Positions 33,285-43,591 of a DNA stretch of 64,000 nt are shown here, one piece after another. The position numbers were made by a program, and so were the translations under genes. Each line of letters starts with the position of its first letter. Position 1 is the first letter of the stretch. The stretch lies in NCBI GenBank assembly GCA_021234155.1, contig JAJEKV010000046.1, positions 1,196,280 to 1,260,279 on the forward strand, given 5' to 3'. The notes beneath the pieces are model-generated. The model was not told the origin of the DNA, made no database searches, and saw only the letters and a list, made by a program, of their open reading frames with translations. The stretch is from Isoetes taiwanensis. Lineage: Eukaryota; Streptophyta; Lycopodiopsida; Isoetales; Isoetaceae.

Positions 33285-33894
33285 TGATATGGTTTAAGGC
33301 TAATATCTAACAATGAGCTCGGGGGAATGGCCAATATGATTATGCATTGGGTGAAATCATATAGAGGGTTGGGAACAAAAGGCAAAGGCAAAGGCAAAGG
33401 CATGCCAAAAGAAGGCTAAGGTCATAGAGACTTCTATAAATAGAACCCGAGCCCTAATTAGTGATATCTCCGCAACCAGAGATCGAATTTGGACGAACTT
33501 TTTTCCTAGAACCGGCTCAGAGTCTAGTTTCCGGATTGGTGTGGAAGTTCTTCTGATTCATCCGAATGAGAGAGAAATGGCAGAAAGAGTGATCGGGGGT
33601 CAAAGAAGTTTGTTTAACTCTTGGCTCTTGAATCTGATTCTAAGAAAGCTATTTCTTTTTCCTAGAGCTTTTGTTGATCTTGTCTAGTAACCTATTACTA
33701 TCCCTAAACCCAACTGGTGTATCATATTGAGCACTTTTAGCTCGAGGGAGGAGTTACTAGCGGAAGTTGATTGCCAGAGGTTGATATTGCTAGATGAATG
33801 GCCCGGTTGGGTGGAGAGCTCTTTTGATTAAGGCTTTGGCTACTAATTTGTGTAAAAGTTATTATGTTTATTCAGATATTCAGGGAAGATTTTA
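33285..33894 (+). repeat. 3' LTR
   Basis: About 610 bp without the LINE, so it shows the empty site: AACAAAAGGCAAAGGCAAAG at 33,374. It contains a TATA-like box (TCTATAAATAG near 33,432) that would serve as LTR promoter. The last bases (GGGAAGATTTTA) differ from the 5' LTR end (GGGAAGTTTGTATCA). Confidence 0.88.
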
Positions 33895-34439
33895 TAGAGT
33901 TAGTATATAAATGTTACGCACTAGCACCTCTAGTGATAACCAACGCACCAAAAGAGCGGATCCTTCATGTAATTTCTCTGCGCCGTCATCTAAAGTCATG
34001 CAAAATTGACACTTTTCTGGTCCTATACATTTTTGCCATGACATGTTTCGTAAGCTAAGACACAACTTCGCCCTGAGCTTGGGACAACTGCGGCCAGCTA
34101 TTCTGCCTCTTCATAAGGCATAGCTTTGGTTATCAGATTTAGTCTTTTGACACTCGGCACAGCAGCCGCCTTCTAGAAGCTTGAAAATTTGATGTTTCTT
34201 CATCAACGAGCATCTGGGTGTTGATTACTCTGGCATTGCTTGATTCCGGCGATTTTTCTTTCTCAAGATCCAGCAGAACAAAGCTAAGTAAGGGCAGTGA
34301 TGTTTTTCCTTTATAACAGCTGTTTCTGGGAACCTTTGTTGTGAGTTTACATTCAGTTGTAAGTTTTATGAACAAAGCAGTTAAGCTAGTTTGCTTACAG
34401 AGCTAAGTATTATTGTAGGTCTTACCCCGAGATAATAGG

Positions 34440-34699
34440 GGGTAAAAATTTGCCAGATTTATCTCCTTGCGCCAGTTTCAGATGCGAAAAATGACTACCT
34501 TCTTTTCGTCTGGCATGAAATGGAAACTTGCTATATGTGCTAAGAATCTATTAGGTGCAAAAAAACCGTGCTTCACTATGGAGAAGGCAACCCAAATGCG
34601 GAGGAGATATCAGAGCTTGAATATGAAGGGGCTCACAACGCTGTTGAAGAGGACGGTTCCACCATAATCAGTTCGAATGATCCATGTATGAAATAATTG
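34440..34699 (+). pseudogene. coding-like exon, unrecognised
   Basis: After an acceptor-like TATTGTAG near 34,420 the plus strand reads FQMRKMTTFFSSGMKWKLAI and CAKNLLGAK. A run of seven A near 34,560 shifts the frame, after which YGEGNPNAEEISELEYEGAH and NAVEEDGSTIISSNDPC follow to a stop near 34,697. The second part is acidic, like the start of the FCP1-like region at 36.4 kb, so it could be an upstream exon of that same broken gene. This link is inference; no splice chain could be completed. Confidence 0.35.
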
Positions 34700-36164
34700 T
34701 TTCCAACTATTTCTTCTTGAAAAGCCATAAACAGAGTGTGGCTATGGCGATGGCCTTTTGGCCGGACACGACTCTGCTCTTCCCTGCTACATCCAAAACA
34801 GGACTCTGCTGCCACATAGACTAATAGCTTAAACTACGCATCAAATTTGAGGTATTAAACTTAGGTCTAATTTTACTCATGCAAATCTTCTTTGATGCTA
34901 GCTTGGCATTATTCTAGAATGCGTACATATAATGTTTCTTCTGAAATATTGCAGCATGTTAGCATGTTACACAACATGTTACTTTCCATAAAGGTCTATT
35001 GTAAATTTGTTTCATCGGTTCCTAGAGCTCTATAGCATCAGACTATAAAGACCAACCGTAACCTGAATAATCTCATTGCCTTTGTTGTGGCTACTGAAGT
35101 GCTGCTCAACTTCATACGAACTGCCATTTAATGATTCTGTATAATTTTTCACTCAAGTTGATTCAATCAATTGGCACTCTTTATTTGTAGGATTTCCATA
35201 TATATTCCTATATTTTTATCTAGCAGATCAAGCTGCTAGACTGTTTGGCTACTCAAAGCTTTGTCTTATTATGGTTCTCGAGCTCCTCATGGCTTGACCA
35301 TGGGACTGATAAGCCTAGGCCTCTGAGAGGCTAGGGAAAACTGGCTATATATTCTCGGTGGACTTCACCAGATCGGGTTTAACTGGGTGTCCGGGTCAGG
35401 AGAACCATTCATTCATCTCTATCCTAAGTTGTATAATTTAATTGCTCTACTCATCCCAAGGATTAACCCTCTCGCATCATAGTTGGCAAGATTCCGCTGT
35501 ACTCTTGCGGTGGTAATCTTAAGCATGATCAATGCATGGGTTTTATCAAATACATGAATTCTACTATTACTGCTTGCTAGGCACTTGACTCTTATATGAC
35601 AGGATGACTTGGTTCCTTTTACATACAAAAATCAAAATTAGAATCTACCACCACCATTTTTTTAAGCACAAAAATGGGGTTGCTCCCATGAAATTTGCTC
35701 ACTTGTGAGTTGGGATTGGATCCGACCCCAACCAAGATAATGTTCTCATTCATTTGTTTGTCTTAAACTTATCCATGTTGTATTTTATAGCAAGGATGTC
35801 TAAAAATTATTAACGGCAAGCAACATGGACCAAGTTCCTAGCATCATTAAGATTCTATAAAGCTTGCTCTTATTATACAGGTCTGTTGTTGACTTGCACT
35901 TATGAAAGTTCCATTTTTTATGTTTAGTTGGCAGGGAGGGCCCCTATGTAGTATAGGGACCCTCTCAGCCGCTTTACTTCCATGTCATGGGATCTTACCC
36001 TGTCTTCCGGATGGAGGTAGGGCATAACTTTTTATATATTTCTGCATGTTCTCTCGCATCTCAAGCATGTCCACAACTGAGATTTATCCAACTTAGCACA
36101 AGACTTCTTTTGCAGCAGGTTGGACAAAAGAAATGTTCATGCCGCCGCGATAAATTTCTTGTAC

Positions 36165-36405
36165 TAATAAATTATTTTCTTACTCTTTAGATTTGAGTCA
36201 GTGATTCCGCCTTTAGTCATTTTTCATGTGCTTAAAAACTAGTGATTTTAGAGGTTGGTGGCTTGGACTCCAGTCCGTGAACTTTTACTAATAAATTATT
36301 TACTCTTTAGATTTGAGTCAGTGATTTTTGAAGTTGATGGATCGGACTTGGATTCAAGTCTGTGAACTATTACTAATGAATTGTTTTCTTACTCTTCAGG
36401 TTTGA
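36165..36405 (+). repeat. triplicated intron 3' end / exon start
   Basis: Three copies of AATAAATTATTT(TC)..TACTCTTTAG-ATTTGAGTCAG (near 36,165-36,205, 36,288-36,325 and 36,373-36,412) lie in tandem. Each has a pyrimidine tract and AG followed by TTTGAGTC. Only the last (CTTCAG then TTTGAGTCGG) leads into an open frame. The spacers carry GGACTCCAGTCCGTGAAC and GGACTTGGATTCAAGTCTGT, related to the palindrome at 23.3 kb. Confidence 0.8.
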
Positions 36406-37270
36406 GTCGGAAACCGATGCAGATGACCATGAATCTAGAGCTTTAGAAGATACTCCCATCGAGTTGGACCATGGAGGTGGCCTCCAAGAACTTAGAGTTT
36501 TGCATTCTGTTGAGTTTGACCATGATGATGCTGATGATAGGAATCATAAGGAGGAGGTTGAAAATGACGCAAACAAGTTAGACCAATGTCATAGTCCAGA
36601 TGAAAGCAACTCTGCACAAGAAGAATGTATTATTACTAACCCATGCATTCGTAGGAAGCTATTGATATTAAGCCTTAATGGAGTTCTTATGTATTCGTGC
36701 AAGAAATGACGTGTCCCTATCAACTATGTGATGCCGATTGAGACCAAAATGAGACACATATTTCTTCGTCCTCGAGCTCTTGATTTCATTTAGACGTGTT
36801 TAAAAGAGTTTGATGTAGCTATTTGGTCAGTTCAAGACTTGGTCAGTCAGTTCAACTCTAACTGCATTTCGTTTAGATTCAGTCATGAAAACCTTTACTT
36901 TTATTTGGTCACAGACTGTGTGTATTGGATCCTCTATTACGCTTCGTAAGTATATGGAAGGACAACTTTATTTCTTAAAACCTTAGAAAAGGTTTATGAT
37001 AAGTATTTTGGCAAATATGACTCAGAAAATACATTTGTCGTTGATAGTTATGCTTACAGGTGCTATTACAACTTGAATAATGCTTGGATTGTAGAGCCAT
37101 ATTTGGTATCTAAGTATATGACAGATGGTTATCTAATGGGTGAACTGTTGCCAAAGTTAGAGGTTGTAAGTGCATCAGGAAACCTCGTAGATGCTTTGGC
37201 ATTTTTTCTAGAAATGAAGAGGATAACTGATGAGGATGCTGATGTGATAAAGATTTTAGATAGAAGGTAG
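36400..37270 (+). pseudogene. FCP1-like HAD phosphatase remnant, nucleophile missing
   Basis: From the acceptor at 36,399 an acidic stretch (FESETDADDHESRALEDTP; DHDDADDRNHKEEVENDAN) leads to RRKLLILSLNGVLMYSCKK and a stop. In the FCP1/SCP-like family this strand is LLVLDLNGVL, so the catalytic Asp is Ser here. Beyond the stop, in another frame, IFLRPRALDFI (stop) TCLKEFDVAIWSVQ matches the family's RP....FL......DV.IWSS. After more breaks, LFLKTLEKVYDKYFGKYDSE and NTFVVDSYAYRCYYNL match the K.L..V....Y...NT..IDDSPYK region, with one Asp lost. The end fits DALAFFLEMKRITDEDADV, matching L..L...DDV. Relatives dephosphorylate proteins such as the RNA polymerase II tail. This copy cannot be catalytic. 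Confidence 0.7.
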
Positions 37271-37969
37271 TTCAATATACATGAACATTAGATTGTCATA
37301 CAAATGTCTATTTTTATGATAGAGATGGATTCATGTATAATAATTCGTGCTATAATATGGAATACCATGTTGTATTATGTTCACTTCTATAAGTAAAAAT
37401 CTATTTCCTCCTCGAGTTTTTCAATACTCTATCACCATAATATTAACAATTATTTTTCTCAAATTAAATAGCACAAATTATAAAACTAGTCAAAAGCACG
37501 TTTGATTACTTTTTACAGAAATTACATTTTTTGATAATTTTCTTTTGCCTCTATAATTTGTAATATGCAGTTCCGTATATCAATGTCATCAAAAGCAGAG
37601 CTAATTTCTAGTTATACTATCATGGTGCAACTGGAGTCATGATAATTAAGTTACTTTGATTCTTGGTGCAATGTAATAAGGCATTTAGATCGATTGTTCA
37701 ATTGGTGGTGTAAAATTTCTTTTTCCTCTTAGACTTAGACACAATACTTTGTTTGTTATATTAAATTGAAATATGATAGGGGAATGTCTCTCAGTACATT
37801 AAGCTATTTAGTTGTTTAAGATCTTACAGTAGTAGAAAAATGCTTGTGCAGTATTAGTTGACATCGATTGATGGCATAATTAAAGATGATGCTCTAGAAG
37901 TAGTACATGTGTAGATGATGGAAGTTAATAATGTATTACTACATTTGTAGATACTCCCTACACCCTCGA

Positions 37970-39006
37970 ATCCATGTATTCCTTTTTCCAAGCATAGAGA
38001 AAGAAAAATATTTGCTGCAAAAATGCACCTAGAGGTATGCATTGAACAAATGTCAATGTCAATCATCATGCTTGTAACCTTCCTTCTAGAACCATTTGAT
38101 AAAGCATTTGAGGTTGCTTTTTATATTGTGAAGTCTTTCAATTGGTCTAATCTTTGTGCATTGATCTTCTCAAGTAAATCTCGAATGCATAAATTCCTTT
38201 TTCCAAGCACACATTCATATAGAGAAAAAATTTTGTGCAAAATGTACCGAGGCATGCGTAATGCATAGAATGAGAGCAAGGCGCACGCCGATTTGTCAGA
38301 AAAGCCGCTACACATGGCATGGACGTAGCCATGATGGCCTAATTGATGGAGGCCTAGCAAAATTTAATTGAATGAGCTCCTAGGGGTGGCTGGATCGCGC
38401 GAGCCATAGTAAAACAACATGCCATTTCGTGCAGATAATTACCTCGCGGGAAACCTTGCTTGGGCAAACATGGATATCTATGCAGCAGAAAGTATATCAC
38501 ATGATGATATCACATCCAACCTCCCCAACCTACGACTGCTTTTGCAAGCTTAGATCAACAATGCATGTATTATGTTCCTCTATCGCCAGAATGCCATAAT
38601 CTTCCTTCATGGCTTTGAAGTATTACCGGGTCAGCAGTGCAATATGGCACTCAATGTTGTATCATCCGCATCTGCCAAAACATTCCATGGCAGTCTAACT
38701 CATACCGCATAGCATTCCATAATATTACGGCCACATTTTGTATGCATGTCTATCAAAGTATTGGCAATTAAAATGTGTTTTTCAACTCCCCCTTGCATAG
38801 AACCTCAAGTGTGAATTTCCGATGTATCCTCAAGTTGCACTTGTTTATAACATCTTAATGCTCCCCTATTTCCATGTATTCCATTTTCCAAGCATACATT
38901 CATATAGAGAGAAAAATATTTGCCGCAAAATGTACCGAGGCATGCGTAATGCATAAAATGAGAGCAAGGCGTAGGTCAGATTTGTCGTAGAACCGCTACA
39001 CATCGC
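37970..39006. repeat. three dispersed copies of a ~75-140 bp repeat
   Basis: CCATGTATTCC..TTTTCCAAGCATA and AGAGA.AAAATATTTG..GCAAAATG.ACC occur at about 37,970-38,045, 38,190-38,330 and 38,868-39,006, all in the same orientation. The last two also share CGAGGCATGCGTAATGCATA, then AATGAGAGCAAGGCG and CCGCTACACAT. The third copy joins directly onto the PPR remnant. Confidence 0.85.
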
Positions 39007-39300
39007 ATTCATACGTTGCAAATGCATTTGCACTAGAAGTTTGAAAGCCTCCATGGAATATCCCTTTGTGCATATGCTCCAACAACAATATCGCAGAAGA
39101 GGAAATATATCGGCCCAACATCCGGGCAAATAGTTGAAGAGCATCCACAAGGCACCTTTGTCGATATGTCCTCAAAAGCTTCACATCAAAAAGCTTCTTT
39201 GCTTGAAGATTACTCAAACATGCTTTAAAATGCACGATAATGGTATTACCTGGGTTTATATGTATCATTTCCAAGCACCTATAGAGAATGAGACAATTTT
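38560..39300 (-). pseudogene. PPR-protein remnant
   Basis: Minus strand from 39,274: HINPGNTIIVHFKACLSNLQ then AKKLFDVKLLRTYRQRCLVD and ALQLFARMLGR, which fits a PPR repeat (P...T.V..LKACSNLQAL..GK.LH). In a second frame ILLLEHMHKGYSMEAFKLLV then QMHLQRM fits the next repeat (G...EAF.LF.QM...). Past the inserted repeat at 38,868-39,006, near 38,790-38,720, GVEKHILIANTLIDMHTKC and GRNIMECYAV match the S-type repeat (G.E...I.GNALIDMYAKCG). PPR proteins of this plant-combinatorial type act in organelles on RNA editing and processing. All frames are broken and no DYW tail is seen. Confidence 0.7.
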
Positions 39301-42300
39301 GCAGCCTTCCTCTAAGCTGATCGTTTTTGTAAAGGCAAGAATGTGTTAATATAGCACCTGGTAATAATGAATAGAAAGTTGTAGAGTCCTCTCAAGCACC
39401 TGTGATTCAATGCAAAACTGTGATTCAAAACCTCGAAATGAGAAGCATGTCTACTCCAGCTCCAACCTGCAAAGTTGTTGATGAACGGAACTCTAGAAAG
39501 CCACAGCCACAAAATCATGCCATGCACTACAATTTTATATTCTTAATTCTATAGTCTTAAACTGTTCAACTGGGAACGAAGACTCATTAGCAATGCAATT
39601 AGGCTCGCAAATTATAGATCTGTGAGTAATGGCAGATGGAAGAACCTAAATCAGACGGTCAAACCATGAAGGAAATTACAGAACCATGAAGGAAATTGTA
39701 GACTAAGAATGAAGGAAAATGCATAAAGGAAATTGCATCAAACACATTGAGGTATGAAGAAAGTATTAAATGAGATTGGACAAATGATAGGCTAAGCTGA
39801 CAATACACTCAAAACTTAACTTCTGCAGCAAATAAAGGTCTCTTCCTACATGTCAATTTAAAGCTAAGTTGTAGCAAATGAAATTAACCATTCAAACTGC
39901 GGGTCATGGAAAGAAAACATCCATTTAAACTGCTTGCTAATATCTTGCACTTGTCTCAAAAGCTTAACTCATTCTGCATGAAAGTCCCTGACTTCCAGAT
40001 TTATGTTGGAACCCTAAAAACTGGAACTGGGATTTGAACCCAAGGGAAAGGCCTACCTTCTTACAGTGAAGATCGACAAGATTTGTCCAAGAAACCTATT
40101 TATATAAATGCTCATCTATGCGAAGCATGCCCTGGGCCAGATTAGCCAAGAGTCACAAATTTTATTATTATGGCTGCCGCAAGGATGACCCAATTCGATT
40201 TGTGCTCTCTAAAAAATCAATTCGATTGCTAATTCTCTGAAGGCGGGCATAACTTCCTAACGCGATCCCTGACAGGCTGGAATTTCGATGAATTTTGGAG
40301 ATCGTAGATCAAATCCAACGACGGAAACAGCAGCCACCTGCACAAAAATCCCACCTGGCAGCAACGTGGACACTCTGAAATTGCTTCAAAGTGTCCACTT
40401 GCGTTTGTGCAAACGTGCTAATAAATAGCATCAAACTTAGATCCTAAATTAAAAAAATAGGAGCAGAATAGTGATCTCTCCAATGGCACACAAAAGGATA
40501 AGCATAAATATCTCTCCACAAGGCAGGAGAGATCTCTGCCTACAAAGTGTACATGTACCACAAAAGTTTTGCTCAACGGATGGTGACCTAGTGATGCCTA
40601 AGATTTGTGCACTTTGGTTAGGGGTTCAAACCCCTGCTTTAGATGTCATTTCTTGATGGGAGTTGCTAAGGGTTAATAGGATATGAAGGTGTCTACTAGA
40701 CTTGAATGTCAAAAGAATAAAAAATACTCGTGACTTCTTAAGGCAGGAGATACCTCTGCCTACAAAGTGTACATGTACCACAAATGTTTTGCTCAACGGA
40801 TGTGTGGCGAGTTGATATAGACCTAGCGATGCCTAAGATTTGTGCATTTGGACAGGGGTTCAAACTCCTGCTTTAGATGTCATTTCTTGATGGAAGTTGC
40901 TAAGGGTTATATTAATGATGAACCCCAACTTTCTGTTGATACATGTCCACTATGGTCCATTTGGCGCAACCCGATATGGATAGGATATGAAGGTGTCTAC
41001 TAGACTTGACTGTCTGGTGAATTCCTTAATATGGACCTTAATATGTCGCCTGCTGAGATATTTGTGGACTTGCAGAATGTCCATATTTAATGAAATTGTG
41101 CTTTTTTGCATCAAGATCTTTCGATTCCTGAGGCAAGGACGGTAATCCGTGGCTTCAGATCACCAATCTGGCATGCATAATGCTCAGCAAGTCGACAATT
41201 CGCGAAAGGCCCTCAAAAATCTTCTGACGAAATACTATTTTCAATTTCCCCTTGTTTTAGTTTGTTCTTGGCAGATCCATGTTTAATCTCTGTCTGTCTC
41301 GCAAGTTTTGAGTTTCTTGCCTTCTTGGCATGAGTAGGGAAAAATCAGGGCTTTTAAGCTATGATTAGCTAGCCGAATCAGACAAAAAGGTCGGATCGTG
41401 GCATTCACAGTTTTAGAGTTCTTGGATTTTCTCTGAAAATATATCCACAGTCTTGAATTGAAAAAGTTAACCCAAGGTATAAATAGTAGAACCCACGCAA
41501 ATATATAATTACACATGCTATCTCCACGTGGTTTCTGGCTCGTTGCCACTCCACACGCCCAGAAGTACCAAGTGGCAGCGGGGGGTTGGCGAAAATGGAT
41601 GACTAGGCTGGGGAGGTGGATAGAAAACTTTTTTTTGGCTATGGCACAATTCCCAAGAAATGAAATTTGAAGGTCAAGATAAAGCCTTTTTGCAAAATTT
41701 CCAAATTCAACATGGCTTTTTTTTCGTGCTCTTTAGGACGGAAAAATAATTCTTGAAAAATGAACATTTTGATTTTTGGAGAAAAAAGATTCAAATTTGA
41801 TGAGGTGGCCATGGTGGAAGGTGATTTGGCAAAACAAGTGCTGGCGTGGCACAAATGAGATGATGATGTGGCAACTGGAGTGGCAAAGAATATTTTTCCT
41901 GGTCAAAAATACTTTAAGAGGTGGAAATGAGGTGGATGACACGTGCGGTGTGATGTGGATGACATGTGATGGTGATGTGGCATATTTTTGATGAGGTGGA
42001 TAGTGTGATATCAAAATGGCAAGTGCACTTCTAATCTTTGATATTTTGGTAAGCCTAGGAAGATAGGGATCATGCCAAAAGAAACTTGGATCGAGCAAGT
42101 ACCATTACCTCTTGAGGGGTCTTCCAAACTTTGACTTGACAAGGGGTCTTCAAGCACTAACTTCAAACCCTTGATCCAAAACTCCTCACATGATGTTCAA
42201 TCAAACTTCCTCACTAAAATCTTCAATCTTGATGTCTTCTAGAGGTCTTCAATACAAAACGTCTTCAAGATCTATGTTATGTTGGCTCACGCACACATAT

Positions 42301-42780
42301 CAAGCAAAATGTTAGCTAGGAATATGATGTGTGCACATGGCTCTTATATGCTTCCAAAATGTGGCAGCGCCCGCGATCAACAACAGCCAAGAGCGGGTCA
42401 TCAACCACACCAGAATGTGGGACCAATGTCCATACCCCCACATGGGAATGGAGAGCAAAATCCCTCCCCTCCCCCTGCAGTCCCATTTTTCTATTAAGGC
42501 GGGTTGCAACTATGCCGATGGCAACTATATTTTTCCCTAAGTTTTTGTGTGTGGATCCTTGTTTATTCCTAAGTTTTTGTCTGTTGTTTTTCCATATCTG
42601 TGGCGACCCATGTGATGCAAGGTGACTAGAATATATTGTTCCCTAGATGCAACCTCTGTCCACTTTTAACATCAATAATCATCTTTCTCAGAGGTGCTAT
42701 ATACAACTCCATGGTCTAGGCAAAGATAGATCTAGGGAAATCTCTAGATTCCAACTTCGATGTCATGAAACACAACGTAG
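39301..42780. other. 3.5 kb without a recognised gene
   Basis: Contains a tRNA-like B box on the minus strand near 40,025-40,045 (GGGTTCAAATCCC), a duplicated SINE-like unit at 40,508-41,015, and near 41,790-42,000 a plus strand dense in GATGTGG/GAGGTGG words. Open frames on both strands at 42,280-42,625 overlap and look like shadows of each other. Nothing else is supported. Confidence 0.5.
40508..41015 (+). repeat. tandem duplication with tRNA-like promoter boxes
   Basis: Copy one (about 40,515-40,735) and copy two (40,741-41,015) share GGCAGGAGA..CTCTGCCTACAAAGTG, TTTTGCTCAACGGATG and GATGCCTAAGATTTGTGCA, ending in GGATATGAAGGTGTCTACTAG. Each has an A-box-like TGACCTAGTGATG (40,584) and a T-arm-like GGGGTTCAAACCCC (40,621; GGGGTTCAAACTCC at 40,856). 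A and B boxes about 25-35 bp apart are what a tRNA-derived SINE would have. Copy two has about 70 extra bases. The SINE identity is inference. Confidence 0.55.
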
Positions 42781-42790
42781 CAAAAGAACA

Positions 42791-43225
42791 ACACGTAAAA
42801 GCAACTTGCTTTGCATTCTACCACCTTCTCCAATAGTGTTGCGACGTGTGGTGCTTTTCTTTCCTTGACTGCTACCAGGTTCGACGGTGGCTGCAAATTT
42901 TCCTCTTTTCTACTTGTTCTTGGATTTCCCTTACATTCCAGAGTCAATGACCTTGTATTCTTGGATTTACCTTGCATTCCGGAGCTAGTTACCTTACATT
43001 CTTAAACTCTTACCCTCATTCCGGAGATGCAACAGAATTTTACTGCCCACAGAATGCAAAGCAAGTTGTTTCCACGTAAAAGGAATGCCTCTCTGCTTGA
43101 CATTCCACGTGTGTCAACAATGCCTCCGCCTAATACGTCGGCATTGTTTCCACACAGGGAATATCAAGCAGGCGGCATCGGCATTGTTTCCACACAGGGA
43201 ATGTAAAGCAGAGGGACATTCCCTT
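42791..43225. repeat. cluster of inverted repeats upstream of MLO
   Basis: CAACTTGCTTTGCATTCT (42802-42819) is the exact reverse complement of 43051-43068. Next to it, 43,083-43,128 (GGAATGCCTCTCTGCTTGAC...) is an imperfect reverse complement of two direct copies of GGCATTGTTTCCACACAGGG (43,139 and 43,179; the second copy extends through AATGTAAAGCAGAGGG). The whole could be one or two fold-back MITEs. It ends about 370 bp before the MLO start codon. Confidence 0.75.
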
Positions 43226-43273
43226 ATACGAAAACATATACCCCTAATATACCCCTAGATTACAACTTACTTG

Positions 43274-43286
43274 TTCTATATATACT
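43274..43286 (+). promoter_or_regulatory. possible MLO TATA box
   Basis: TTCTATATATACT lies about 310 bp upstream of the MLO ATG in an otherwise mixed sequence. It is the best TATA match in the upstream region; no transcript evidence is available. An 5' UTR of roughly 280 bp would result. Confidence 0.35.
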
Positions 43287-43591
43287 TGCACACTCCGCCA
43301 GGAAACCTACCAAAAACACCACCACGTCAACTTCGTATACAACTCCCTTGTACATATATAGTTGCAAATGCGCATTGCAAATTCTAGAAAGTGGAAAACT
43401 GAATTGCATGTCTTAAATTTCGTGTAAATGGCGGCAACACGATGTGGGAGCATGTTGGGCATTTTTGTTTGATCACCTCCGTTTATCCCCAAGCAGACTG
43501 ATCGGAGCCGTTGGCGGGAATGCATGAGGCTTGAACGTGTGACCTTGTTCTGCTTGTTTAGATATGAAGCCAGATTTGTATGTGCATTGCA

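Larger units (their letters stand above)
29370..33894 (+). mobile_element. short non-autonomous LTR element with a LINE nested in its 5' LTR
   Basis: Direct repeats beginning TGATATGGTTTAAGG flank a 957-bp interior. A primer-binding-like site follows the first repeat and a purine tract precedes the second, so these are LTRs. The interior has no open frame for gag or pol; it holds a 34-bp minisatellite. Without the nested 2.3-kb LINE the element would be about 2.2 kb, the size of a small non-autonomous (TRIM/SMART- or LARD-like) element that would depend on proteins from another element. No target duplication is evident: the left flank is GACCT and the right flank TAGAG. Confidence 0.85.

Noticed and set aside
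33367-33400. GGCAAA repeat as an independent microsatellite
   Set aside because: It is part of the LTR; the same bases flank the LINE in the other LTR.
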